DNA from: Paraburkholderia sabiae | GTDB taxonomy: Bacteria; Pseudomonadota; Gammaproteobacteria; Burkholderiales; Burkholderiaceae | DNA: 64,000 nucleotides | Reading direction: 5' to 3' | Assembly: GCF_030412785.1 (NCBI RefSeq) | Contig: NZ_CP125295.1 | Coordinates: 3,720,001-3,784,000 of the forward strand | In this document: piece after piece, positions 57,249-64,000 of the stretch | Layout of the letters: each line of letters starts with the position of its first letter | How positions within the stretch are numbered: position 1 is the stretch's first letter | The notes under the pieces: generated by a model | Database searches by the model: none | What the model was told of the DNA's origin: nothing | What the model saw: the letters and a program-made list of their open reading frames with translations, nothing else | Program-made: the position numbers and the translations under genes

Positions 57249-57506
57249 ATGACGCGCGACGATCCGAACAAGCAGGACACTGGCGCACAGCCGGACCTCG
57301 AACACCTCGACGCAGCCGTGTCGCATGTGAACGAAATGGTGTCATCGGGCAACATTGCCGTGAGCGCGGCGCGCGGCATTCTCTATAGCCTGATCGAAAC
57401 GCTGGGCGCGCTGGTCGGCGACCCGGATCTGCCGGAGCATGCGCGTTCCGGCTACGAAGGTCTGCTCGAAACCGCGCGCGAATTGCGGGTGAAGCTCGAT
57501 CGCTGA
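57249..57506 (+). CDS. Small conserved hypothetical protein
   Basis: 85 residues, acidic start (MTRDDPNKQDTG) then a mostly helical body (HVNEMVSSGNIAVSAARGILYSLIETLGALVG). No signal peptide or motif of known function. ATG 57249 follows AGGAG; an ATG at 57198 in the same frame lacks a ribosome site. A hairpin resembling a terminator lies 67 bases after its stop. Confidence 0.6.
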   Translation: MTRDDPNKQDTGAQPDLEHLDAAVSHVNEMVSSGNIAVSAARGILYSLIETLGALVGDPDLPEHARSGYEGLLETARELRVKLDR

Positions 57507-57572
57507 GCGTGCGTCGCGCGGCATGCGGACATTCGTTTGACAGAATTCGGCGCTGTCGCGCGGCTGTGATAC

Positions 57573-57600
57573 AAAGGGCGCTCGTTTCGACACGCCCTTT
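57573..57600 (+). terminator. Probable terminator upstream of the LysE gene
   Basis: AAAGGGCG (57573-57580) and CGCCCTTT (57593-57600) form an exact 8-bp stem with a 12-base loop, followed by TTCTTTT. The T-run ends directly at the start codon of the LysE gene. Confidence 0.55.
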
Positions 57601-57608
57601 TTCTTTTG

Positions 57609-58208
57609 ATGCTTTCTCCTTCCGATACCGCGCTGCTCGCGCTCGGCATCACGATCGTGCTGCTGACGCCGGGCCCGACGAACACGCTTCTTGCCGCCGC
57701 CGGTTTGCGCCAGGGCGCGCGCCGTTCGCTGCCGCTGATCGGGGCCGAGCTGGCCGGCTACGTCGTGTCGATTTCGGTGTGGGGCCGCTTCATCGTGCAC
57801 GCGGCGCAGACGTTGCCGTGGCTGCCCGCCGTGCTGCGTATCGCGAGCGGTCTGTACATCGCGTATCTCGCCGTCGATATGTGGCGCGCCGCCGTCGCGT
57901 TGCCCGACTCCGCGCCGCGCACGAACGGGCCGCGCGCGCTGTTCGTCGCGACGCTGCTCAATCCGAAAGCGCTGCTGTTCGCGGGCACGATCTTCCCGTC
58001 CGTCGCCTTCGAGGACACGCGCAGCTACGTGTTCGCGATGTCGCTGTTCGCGTGCCTGCTCGTGCCGATCGCGTTCGCGTGGATCAGCTTCGGCGCGGCG
58101 CTCGGCAGCGGCAAGCTCAAATGGCTGGACCCGGTGAAGATGCAGCGCGCGGCGTCGATCGTGCTGGGGATGTTCTCGTTGTCGCTCGCGTGGGCTGCGC
58201 TGCACTGA
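57609..58208 (+). CDS. LysE/RhtB family exporter
   Basis: 199 residues with about six membrane helices. The family signature near the start is ITIVLLTPGPTNTLLAAAGLRQGAR (the PGP and G.R.G positions), followed by ATLLNPKALLFAG in the middle. LysE/RhtB proteins export amino acids or homoserine lactones. The start ATG 57609 directly follows a terminator-like T-run and lacks a good ribosome site, which may limit expression. Confidence 0.85.
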   Translation: MLSPSDTALLALGITIVLLTPGPTNTLLAAAGLRQGARRSLPLIGAELAGYVVSISVWGRFIVHAAQTLPWLPAVLRIASGLYIAYLAVDMWRAAVALPDSAPRTNGPRALFVATLLNPKALLFAGTIFPSVAFEDTRSYVFAMSLFACLLVPIAFAWISFGAALGSGKLKWLDPVKMQRAASIVLGMFSLSLAWAALH

Positions 58209-58225
58209 CTTTGTGGCGCTTGCGC

Positions 58226-59440
58226 TTAGTCTTCGCTGGCGGCGAGCGCGCTTGAGAGTTCATCGGGCGCCGACGTGATCTGCAATTGCGGCGTGCCATG
58301 CCAGTCGGCGCAACGCTGCAGCGCGCGCCGCAGGTCGGCCGTGAGCCGCCCGCTCACGCGGACGCCAGGCTCCAGATGCAGCGCCTTCAGTTCGAACACA
58401 CCCGTCGCGCGATGCGCCTTCGCATCGACACGCCCAATCAATTTCCCGCGATTCAGGATCGGCAGCACGTAGTAGCCGTATTTGCGTTTCGCGGCGGGCA
58501 CGTAGCACTCGATCACGTAGTCGAAATCGAACAGCGCCGCCGCGCGCTTGCGGTCCCAGACGACGGGATCGAACGGCGACAGCAGCGTCGTGACCGTCGA
58601 CGACAGTTGCCCGTTCGACGCCGCATCGATCATCGGCGCGAAGTCACGGTGCACGAAGGTCGGCTGCTTCCATCCATCCACTTTTACCGGCGTCAGTTCG
58701 CCCGCGTCGGCAAGTTGATGGAGCGCGTCGGCGTAGGGGCGGCGCGGCAGCCGGTAGTAATCCGCGACCCAATCCGCGCGCACCACGCCCAGCGCGCGAC
58801 AACTGCGCCGCAGCAGTTCCGTGGCGACATCGTCGGCGGGTTGGAGGTCGCGCGCATCGTTCCAATGCGGCAGCACGCGCTCGGTCACGTCGTACACACG
58901 CTGAAAATTGCGCCGCTCCGCGACCATCAGTTCGCCGATTGCGAACAGCACTTCGAGATGCCGCTTCTCCGGCTTCCAGTCCCACCAGCCGTTGCCTTTG
59001 CCCGCTTCGCGCGCGAAATCCGCCGAGCGCACGGGCCCCGACGCGCGGATCTGCGCGAGCAGCTTGTCGATCTCCGAGCGGTACTGCGTGTGCCAGTCGG
59101 CGGCATATTTCCAGCCCATGTCGCTCGGATCGAGCATCCGGTGACGCATCAGGCCGTAATCCTCGATCGGCAGAAAACACGCCTCGTGCGACCAGTATTC
59201 GAAGAGCGCGCCTTCCGCGAGGTGTTCGTCGAGCCATTGCGGCTGATACGCGCCGATCCGGCTGAACAGCACGAGATACGGACTACGCGCGACGACATGA
59301 ATCGTGTCGATCTGCAATTGCGCCATCTGGCGGATTGCGTCGAGCACATCGGCTTTGGTTGCCTTGCGGCGCGGCGGCGTGAGCAGGCCTTGAGCGGCCA
59401 GATGAAGCGTGCGGGCGGCGGAGACGGGCAGTGTGATCAC
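58226..59440 (-). CDS. ycaQ: YcaQ-type DNA glycosylase (winged-helix protein)
   Basis: 404 residues of the HTH_42 family, the interstrand-crosslink DNA glycosylases. The catalytic QxQ motif appears as MAQLQIDTI near residue 40, and FEYWSHEACFLP, LLSPFDPVVWDRKRAAALFDFDY and KRKYGYYVLPIL are further family segments. E. coli YcaQ removes bulky alkylated or crosslinked bases. The start is not certain: GTG 59440 (VITLPVSAARTLHL) is used; a TTG at 59482 is the other choice. Confidence 0.8.
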   Translation of the reverse strand: MITLPVSAARTLHLAAQGLLTPPRRKATKADVLDAIRQMAQLQIDTIHVVARSPYLVLFSRIGAYQPQWLDEHLAEGALFEYWSHEACFLPIEDYGLMRHRMLDPSDMGWKYAADWHTQYRSEIDKLLAQIRASGPVRSADFAREAGKGNGWWDWKPEKRHLEVLFAIGELMVAERRNFQRVYDVTERVLPHWNDARDLQPADDVATELLRRSCRALGVVRADWVADYYRLPRRPYADALHQLADAGELTPVKVDGWKQPTFVHRDFAPMIDAASNGQLSSTVTTLLSPFDPVVWDRKRAAALFDFDYVIECYVPAAKRKYGYYVLPILNRGKLIGRVDAKAHRATGVFELKALHLEPGVRVSGRLTADLRRALQRCADWHGTPQLQITSAPDELSSALAASED

Positions 59441-59582
59441 GCGATGGTTGTCGTAGCGATCCGGGCGATGACGCCCTGGCAAGAATGAGCGGCATGGCGT
59501 CTTGCCATGCCGGACCTTTCGCTACTGTAGCGTGATCGGCGGAAACGCACGCCTGGTTTGCCTGCGCCGTCAGGAAGCCGCG

Positions 59583-59867
59583 TTACCAGCGGCCGTGATG
59601 ACGTCCTTCCCAGCCGCGATGGCCGTGATCGTGCCAGCGCGGACCGCCGCCCCAATAGCGATGGCGGTAGCCATATCCGCCGTAGTAGACGGGCGGCGGC
59701 GGTGCGTAATAGACAGGTGGAGGAGGCGGCGCATACACGACGGGCGGCGGCGCCGCATAGACGGGCGCGCCCAGATACACGCCGACGCCGACATGCGCCG
59801 ACGCGGCCGTCGATGCACATGCAGCGGCGACGCCCAAAGCCGCAAAAACCATCGCACGTTTGATCAT
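59583..59867 (-). CDS. Exported Pro/Tyr/His/Gly-rich small protein
   Basis: 94 residues. Signal peptide of about 24 residues (ending ASA). The mature part opens HVGVGVYLGAPVYAAPPP, continues with repeats of PPPVYYAPPPP type and ends in a Gly/His/Trp/Arg-rich tail (WHDHGHRGWEGRHHGRW). Low-complexity proteins like this are frequent in Burkholderiaceae; the histidine-rich end may bind metals. AGGAG lies 7 bases before ATG 59867. Confidence 0.7.
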   Translation of the reverse strand: MIKRAMVFAALGVAAACASTAASAHVGVGVYLGAPVYAAPPPVVYAPPPPPVYYAPPPPVYYGGYGYRHRYWGGGPRWHDHGHRGWEGRHHGRW

Positions 59868-60015
59868 GCTGTTCTCCTATCCCTTGCAGTTCCTGACCGG
59901 ATGCTGACTTAATCTTACGAAGCGGAAAGGAATAGAGGTGAAAGCAGACCGTCGCTTGTGTAACAACGAGTAAGCGGTTGCTGCACAGGAGAGAAAAATG
60001 CAGAGGGAGAAAAGC

Positions 60016-60048
60016 AAACGGCCCGCGCCATGAATGACGCGAGCCGTT
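60016..60048 (-). terminator. Terminator of the cNMP-binding reductase gene
   Basis: AAACGGCCCGCG (60016-60027) pairs with CGCGAGCCGTTT (60037-60048) with one imperfect position; on the minus strand a T-rich tract (TTTGCTTTT) follows. It is 15 bases past the stop at 60063. Confidence 0.65.
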
Positions 60049-60062
60049 TTGAGAAGAGAGAA

Positions 60063-61766
60063 TCAGGCGCCGAGCGCGACCGTTTCACCCGCGCGTTCGG
60101 CGAGCATCTGATGGATTTGCGCGACGACCTGCGCGCCTTCGCCGACGGCAGCCGCCACGCGCTTGGTCGATCCCGCGCGTGCGTCGCCGATTGCGTAGAC
60201 GCCTTCGACAGAAGTGGTCAGATCGCAGGCCGAATCCTTGCCCGTCAGCACGAAGCCTTTGGCATCCAGTTCGACGCCGCACGAACGCAGCCAGTCGGTA
60301 TTCGGATCGGCGCCCGTGAACAGGAACAGGTGACGCGCGTCGAAGCAGTCGCGGCCGTCGGCGCATGGCCGCTTCAGGCCGATCTGCGCGAGCCCGCCTT
60401 CATCGCCTTCGAGCGAGCCGATTTCCGTGCCCGGATAGACGGTGACGTTCGGCAGCGACGAAATCCGGTCGATCAGATAGCGCGACATCGTCGACTCGAA
60501 GCCGCTGCGGCGGATCAGCACGTGAATGTGCTTCGCGTGCGACGCCAGATAAACGATGCCCTGTCCCGCCGAATTGCCGCCGCCGACCAGCACGATTTCT
60601 TCGCGCTTGCACAGCTTTGCCTCGACAGGCGACGCCCAGTAGTAGATGCCGCGGCCGTCGAAGCGGTCGAGCCCGTCGATCTCCGGACGCCGATAGACCG
60701 CGCCGCTCGCGATCACGATCGCCTGCGCGCGGATGCTGCCCTGACACGCGAGTTCGAGCCGGTACGGACGCTCGTCGCAATGCAGATGCTTGACCCTCAC
60801 CGGAATCGCGACGTGCGCGCCGAACTTCTGCGCTTGCACGAACGCGCGGCCCGCGAGCGCCTGGCCGGAAATGCCCGTCGGAAAGCCGAGATAGTTTTCG
60901 ATGCGCGAACTGGCGCCCGCCTGGCCGCCCGGCGCGCGACTGTCGAGCACGATCACCGACAAGCCTTCCGACGCTGCGTACACGGCCGTCGCCAGTCCCG
61001 CCGGACCTGCGCCGACGATCGCCACGTCGTACACGTGTTCCGAATCGAGATCGGGAATCAGGCCGAGGCAAGTGGCGAGTTCGGGATCGCTCGGATGACG
61101 CAGCACCGAACCGTCCGGACAGATCACGAGCGGCATGTCTTCGGGACCCGCCGCGAATTGCTCGACCACGCGCAGGCCGTCTTCGTCGCTTTCGTTGAGA
61201 ACGGTATGCGGATGACCGTTGCGCGCGAGGAAGCCTTGCAGCGACACCAGCCGCCGGTCATTGCTCTTGCCGACGATGATCGGCCCACCCGCGCCACGCT
61301 CGATCAGTCCGACGCGCCGCAGAATCAGCGCGCGCATGATGCGCTCGCCGAGTTCGGCTTCCGCGACGATCAGCGCGCGCAGCCGTTCGGGTGTAATCAG
61401 CAGGACTTCGCCCGGCTCCAGCGCCATCGCGTCGATGAGAGCGGGCTTGCCGGAGAGCTGGCCGACTTCGGCGAGGAACGAGCCCTTGTGGTGTTCGTTG
61501 ATGAGCAGTTCGCGCCCGAGCCCGTCGCGCTGATACACCTTCACCGCGCCCGACAGCACGACCATCATCCCGGCGCCCGTGCTGCCCGTGCGGTACAGCA
61601 TCTCGCCCGTCTCGAAGTGACGCCGTTCGCCGAACTTGCACAGCCGCTTGATTTCTTCCGGCTGGAGTTCGGGGAACATCTGGTGACGCCGCGTCGACAG
61701 CGTCGAGAACGGCGCCTCGCTGGCGGCGGCGCGTTGCGCCTCTTCACCCTCTCGCGTTACACCCAT
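60063..61766 (-). CDS. Cyclic-nucleotide-binding domain fused to thioredoxin-reductase-like flavoprotein
   Basis: 567 residues. Residues about 30-150 are a CRP-like cNMP domain (GSFLAEVGQLSGKPALIDAMALEPGEVLLI). A linker with a glutaredoxin-like stretch (NGHPHTVLNESDEDGLRVVEQF) follows. From about residue 250 comes a pyridine-nucleotide reductase with FAD motif IVGAGPAGLATAVYAASEGL, GGQAGASSRIENYLGFP, NADPH motif VLVGGGNSAGQGIVYLA and YAIGDARAGSTKRVAAAVGEGA. The CxxC redox pair of true thioredoxin reductases is absent: the region reads GRGIYYWASPVEAKLC. It is therefore not a classical thioredoxin reductase. AAGGAG precedes ATG 61766. Confidence 0.85.
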   Translation of the reverse strand: MGVTREGEEAQRAAASEAPFSTLSTRRHQMFPELQPEEIKRLCKFGERRHFETGEMLYRTGSTGAGMMVVLSGAVKVYQRDGLGRELLINEHHKGSFLAEVGQLSGKPALIDAMALEPGEVLLITPERLRALIVAEAELGERIMRALILRRVGLIERGAGGPIIVGKSNDRRLVSLQGFLARNGHPHTVLNESDEDGLRVVEQFAAGPEDMPLVICPDGSVLRHPSDPELATCLGLIPDLDSEHVYDVAIVGAGPAGLATAVYAASEGLSVIVLDSRAPGGQAGASSRIENYLGFPTGISGQALAGRAFVQAQKFGAHVAIPVRVKHLHCDERPYRLELACQGSIRAQAIVIASGAVYRRPEIDGLDRFDGRGIYYWASPVEAKLCKREEIVLVGGGNSAGQGIVYLASHAKHIHVLIRRSGFESTMSRYLIDRISSLPNVTVYPGTEIGSLEGDEGGLAQIGLKRPCADGRDCFDARHLFLFTGADPNTDWLRSCGVELDAKGFVLTGKDSACDLTTSVEGVYAIGDARAGSTKRVAAAVGEGAQVVAQIHQMLAERAGETVALGA

Positions 61767-61820
61767 TGGATTTGCTCCTTGGCGCGCCGCATGCCGGAGC
61801 AGGCGAGCGGCGCTTGTCGA

Positions 61821-62810
61821 TCAGACTGTCTTCGGCGTGATGCCGACGGCCATCGTCGGCTCGAGTTCTTCGGCGAGCGGTTCGAGCTGGCGGCCCGCGT
61901 CGCGCCACGCATCGAGGCCGCCGCGCAGCGGAATCACGTCCCGGAAGCCGGCTTCCGACAGTTGCTTCGCCATCCACGCCGCCGACACCTCGTTCGGACA
62001 GGAGCAATAGATCACGAGCTTCTGGTCGTGCGGATACTTCGCGACGATTTCTTCGAGCTGGCGCTCGTCCGCGAACACCGAGCCGGGAATCACGAACGGA
62101 TCGAGCGCGCGCTTTTCCTGCGAGCGGATGTCGAACAGAACGGGCGAGCGCTTGTCGAGCATCAGGTTGTACAGCTCGTCGACGTCCATGCGCGCCGTTG
62201 CGAGCTTCTTGATCAGCTGACGGCGCCGATACCAGCGATACGAGCAGTAAATGGCCAGCAGCACGACGACCACCACGGCCGTCATCTTGCCGAGGCGGCT
62301 CGCGCCCGCGAACAGCATGTCGATCTGCTGCGCGAACACGACGCCGAGCACGAGGCCGAGACCCGACCAGAGCGTCGCCCCGATGCTGTCGTACGCGAGG
62401 AAAGTGCGGTACGGCGTGCCCATTGCGCCTGCCATCGGAATGGAGACGATGGACAGGCCCGGCACGAATTTCGCCACGGCGAGCACGCGCACGCCCCAGC
62501 GGCCGAAGAAGCGCTCGGTCTTCTTCACGCAGGTATCGCGCGACAGCGACAGCTTGCAGAGCGTCTTCAGCGTGTTGCCGCCGTAGATGCGCCCGGCCGC
62601 GAACCATGCGCTGTCGCCGATCAGCGTGGCGAACACGGCGAGCACGAGCACGGGCAGCACTTGCGTGCCGACCGAGCCGGGGTGCATGGCTGCCATCGCG
62701 CCGAACAGCACGAGACAGGGCATCGCGGGCACGGGCAGCCCGATGGATGCGGCAAGGACATTGACAAATACGATGGCAGGCCCGTACTGCTCGACGAGAT
62801 CATGTAGCAT
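61821..62810 (-). CDS. DedA-rhodanese fusion membrane protein
   Basis: 329 residues. Residues 1-195 are a DedA/VTT membrane domain (VPAMPCLVLFGAMA, GRWGVRVLAVAKFVPGLSIVSIPMAGAMG), of the type linked to lipid scrambling and proton-dependent envelope stability. Residues about 210-310 are a rhodanese domain (PVLFDIRSQEKRALDPFVIPGS) with its active cysteine in VIYCSCPNEVSAA. It may couple membrane function to sulphur chemistry. It precedes the cNMP-reductase gene with 54 bases between, probably as one transcript. Confidence 0.85.
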   Translation of the reverse strand: MLHDLVEQYGPAIVFVNVLAASIGLPVPAMPCLVLFGAMAAMHPGSVGTQVLPVLVLAVFATLIGDSAWFAAGRIYGGNTLKTLCKLSLSRDTCVKKTERFFGRWGVRVLAVAKFVPGLSIVSIPMAGAMGTPYRTFLAYDSIGATLWSGLGLVLGVVFAQQIDMLFAGASRLGKMTAVVVVVLLAIYCSYRWYRRRQLIKKLATARMDVDELYNLMLDKRSPVLFDIRSQEKRALDPFVIPGSVFADERQLEEIVAKYPHDQKLVIYCSCPNEVSAAWMAKQLSEAGFRDVIPLRGGLDAWRDAGRQLEPLAEELEPTMAVGITPKTV

Positions 62811-63038
62811 CGGCTTACTTTCGCGACCTTTGGACCGCGAAAACGACTGGAATGGACTAAAAGATTATGGACGCATTTTCAACGCGTGCAAGAGAGGTGC
62901 GTTTTGCGTCCGGGTATTGCCGAAATGCGGGAAAAGCGCATATTGCCTGAGTCTCTGGCAAAAGACTTTCGGCCTGCCCGATGAACATCGCGTGACGTTC
63001 GACGAGACGTCTGAGATGGTGACGACTACCTTCAAAAA

Positions 63039-63083
63039 CAAGAGGCGCGGCGCCGGATATCCCCTGCGCCGCGCGCTCTTTTT
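63039..63083 (-). terminator. Terminator of the small gene at 63108
   Basis: AAGAGGCGCGGCGC (63040-63053) pairs with GCGCCGCGCGCTCTT (63066-63080) with one bulge. On the minus strand the stem is followed by TTGTTTTT, fitting a Rho-independent terminator 25 bases past the stop at 63108. Confidence 0.65.
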
Positions 63084-63107
63084 GCTGCGATTGATGACTG
63101 CTGCGAA

Positions 63108-63359
63108 TTATTGACGGTGGTTATGCTGCTCGCCCGGCAGTTCGGCGCCGTGCGCGCGGATAGCTGCGATCAGTTCTGCAGGCGTGATTTCATAACGCAC
63201 TTCACGGTGGATGCCCGGCTTGCGTTCATCGACTTCGATCAGAAGTATGCCTTTGCCGTCTTCTGTCGATTCGAGACGCAGCGTGCGCAGTTCGCGACCC
63301 GTTTCGTCGTCGTGCTCGGTGAGCAGGGCCATTGCCCCGGAAGACCCGGTGGTGCGCAT
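63108..63359 (-). CDS. Small conserved hypothetical protein
   Basis: 83 residues, hydrophilic, with an alternating beta-rich centre (RELRTLRLESTEDGKGILLIEVDERK) and a helical end. No signal peptide or known motif; I do not recognise a family. The ribosome site GAGGGA stands 9 bases before ATG 63359, and a terminator follows, so expression as a single-gene unit is likely. Confidence 0.55.
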   Translation of the reverse strand: MRTTGSSGAMALLTEHDDETGRELRTLRLESTEDGKGILLIEVDERKPGIHREVRYEITPAELIAAIRAHGAELPGEQHNHRQ

Positions 63360-63761
63360 CGAAAATTCCCTCTTGCGTGATTGAACAACGTTGCCGAACA
63401 GGCATTGTAAGGGCAGTGCCGCGCGCCGTCTGTCGCGTGGCGCTCACACTCGTCCGATTATGCGGGCGAGCCGTGCGCGATGCATCGAAGGGACGGGGCA
63501 TTCGACGGAAACACAAGGCCGGCGCGGCTTCCGGCAAGGGTGTCGTGCTTTTTTGCGGCGCGTTCCAGGCGTGTCAGGCGCGCGATCCCGACGCCCGGCA
63601 CGCAAATTTCGGGCGCGTTCGCGGCGTGCATGCAGTGGCTGTCACGGTCATGACGCCTGCCTGTGCTTGACGTGATCAGAGCAAGAACCGGGAAGCGGCG
63701 CGGTTGGCCATTACGCTAAAGTGAACGCATTCGGGCCGTCACGACCCTGCGGGAGGATTTC
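63360..63761. other. Intergenic region without visible gene
   Basis: 402 bases between the divergent small gene and the methyltransferase gene. It must hold both promoters. GGGAGG at 63751-63756 is the ribosome site of the methyltransferase gene. No family-like frame, repeat or hairpin of note was found; the short frames here look random. Confidence 0.4.
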
Positions 63762-64000
63762 ATGAAGCAATGCATGTCGATGCCCAGTCCGCTCGGCGAC
63801 ATTCTGCTGCGCGCCGAGGACGACGCGCTAACGGGCGTGTACTTCGTCGGGCAGAAGTATTTTCCGGCTACCGATGGCGCGCTCGCCGCGCATGGCGATT
63901 CACGCGCGCTGCATCAGGCGCGCGAGCAGCTCGAAGAATATTTCGCGGGCGAGCGTCTTGAGTTCACGCTGCCGCTGCGCATGCTCGGCAGCACCTTCCA
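63762..64000 (+). CDS. ogt: Methylated-DNA--protein-cysteine methyltransferase, N-terminal part (runs off window)
   Basis: About 80 codons are present, open to the window end. The protein starts MKQCMSMPSPLGDILLRAEDD, then LTGVYFVGQKYFP, and EQLEEYFAGERLEFTLPLRMLGSTFQ, which is the N-terminal domain pattern of Ogt/MGMT proteins (residues leading to the G.TF.. start of the catalytic domain). The active-site PCHR motif lies outside the window. The enzyme repairs O6-alkylguanine. ATG 63762 has an excellent GGGAGG site. Confidence 0.8.
   Translation, partial: MKQCMSMPSPLGDILLRAEDDALTGVYFVGQKYFPATDGALAAHGDSRALHQAREQLEEYFAGERLEFTLPLRMLGSTF

Noticed and set aside
60030..62807. 925-codon + strand frame, one of the longest in the window
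   Set aside because: Lies antisense across the cNMP-reductase and DedA-rhodanese genes, both with strong domain motifs and ribosome sites; the length only reflects the lack of stops in GC-rich antisense frames.

Overview
The window is GC-rich, densely coded, single-replicon bacterial DNA that looks like a Paraburkholderia or a close relative (Burkholderiaceae). The basis is the gene families: a DUF4148-type small exported protein, a Burkholderia-style trimeric porin, an L-aspartate dehydrogenase of the NadX type, a non-phosphorylative L-arabinose pathway, and a palindrome-bearing repeat of a kind I associate with these genomes. No rRNA, tRNA, CRISPR, prophage or insertion sequence was seen. 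It reads as the metabolic and regulatory part of a chromosome or megaplasmid: blocks for uptake and breakdown of particular compounds, each with its own regulator.

Layout. 1-2.9 kb: start of a CHASE3 sensor kinase (cut by the window edge), two small exported proteins and a type III (rhizobial-type) asparaginase. 3.1-10.8 kb: L-arabinose block with a FadR-type regulator, L-arabonate dehydratase, L-arabinose 1-dehydrogenase and the AraFGH transporter; a perfect FadR-type operator lies in the divergent promoter region. 10.8-20.2 kb: one leftward operon, RpiR regulator - isoaspartyl peptidase - GsiABCD peptide/glutathione importer - S58 peptidase - DppA aminopeptidase, joined by 4-bp overlaps, which would import small peptides and hydrolyse them. 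20.4-22.5 kb: an IclR regulator and a porin, sharing a bidirectional terminator.

22.9-36.3 kb is the most interesting block: a 14-gene rightward cluster with a complete three-part Rieske oxygenase (ferredoxin, oxygenase, reductase), an extradiol-type VOC dioxygenase, an alpha/beta hydrolase, an aldehyde dehydrogenase, two SDRs, a cupin, a ThDP-dependent enzyme, an aspartate-dehydrogenase-like protein, a second IclR regulator very like the one at 20.4 kb, a small protein with a recombinase-like helix-turn-helix, and an MFS carrier. It has the logic of an aromatic meta-cleavage pathway, but the gene combination does not match a pathway I can name.

36.5-43.3 kb: an SDR with a GlxA-type regulator, a 44-residue protein, then LysR - class III CoA-transferase - HMG-CoA-lyase-type enzyme - MFS. 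43.3-50.8 kb: a GntR regulator with two matching dyads and a divergent set of class V aminotransferase, MFS carrier, hydratase-type enzyme and a 1003-residue FAD/Fe-S fusion oxidoreductase. 50.8-51.35 kb: a large inverted repeat between convergent genes. 51.4-54.7 kb: class I aminotransferase, AraC regulator and EamA exporter. 54.9-57.1 kb: a secreted NHL/beta-propeller-like protein behind an AT-rich leader. 57.2-64 kb: small proteins, LysE exporter, YcaQ-type glycosylase, a cNMP-binding/thioredoxin-reductase-like fusion lacking the redox cysteines, a DedA-rhodanese fusion, and the start of an Ogt-type DNA methyltransferase cut by the window edge.

All functional calls come from reading the translated sequences; no database search was run.
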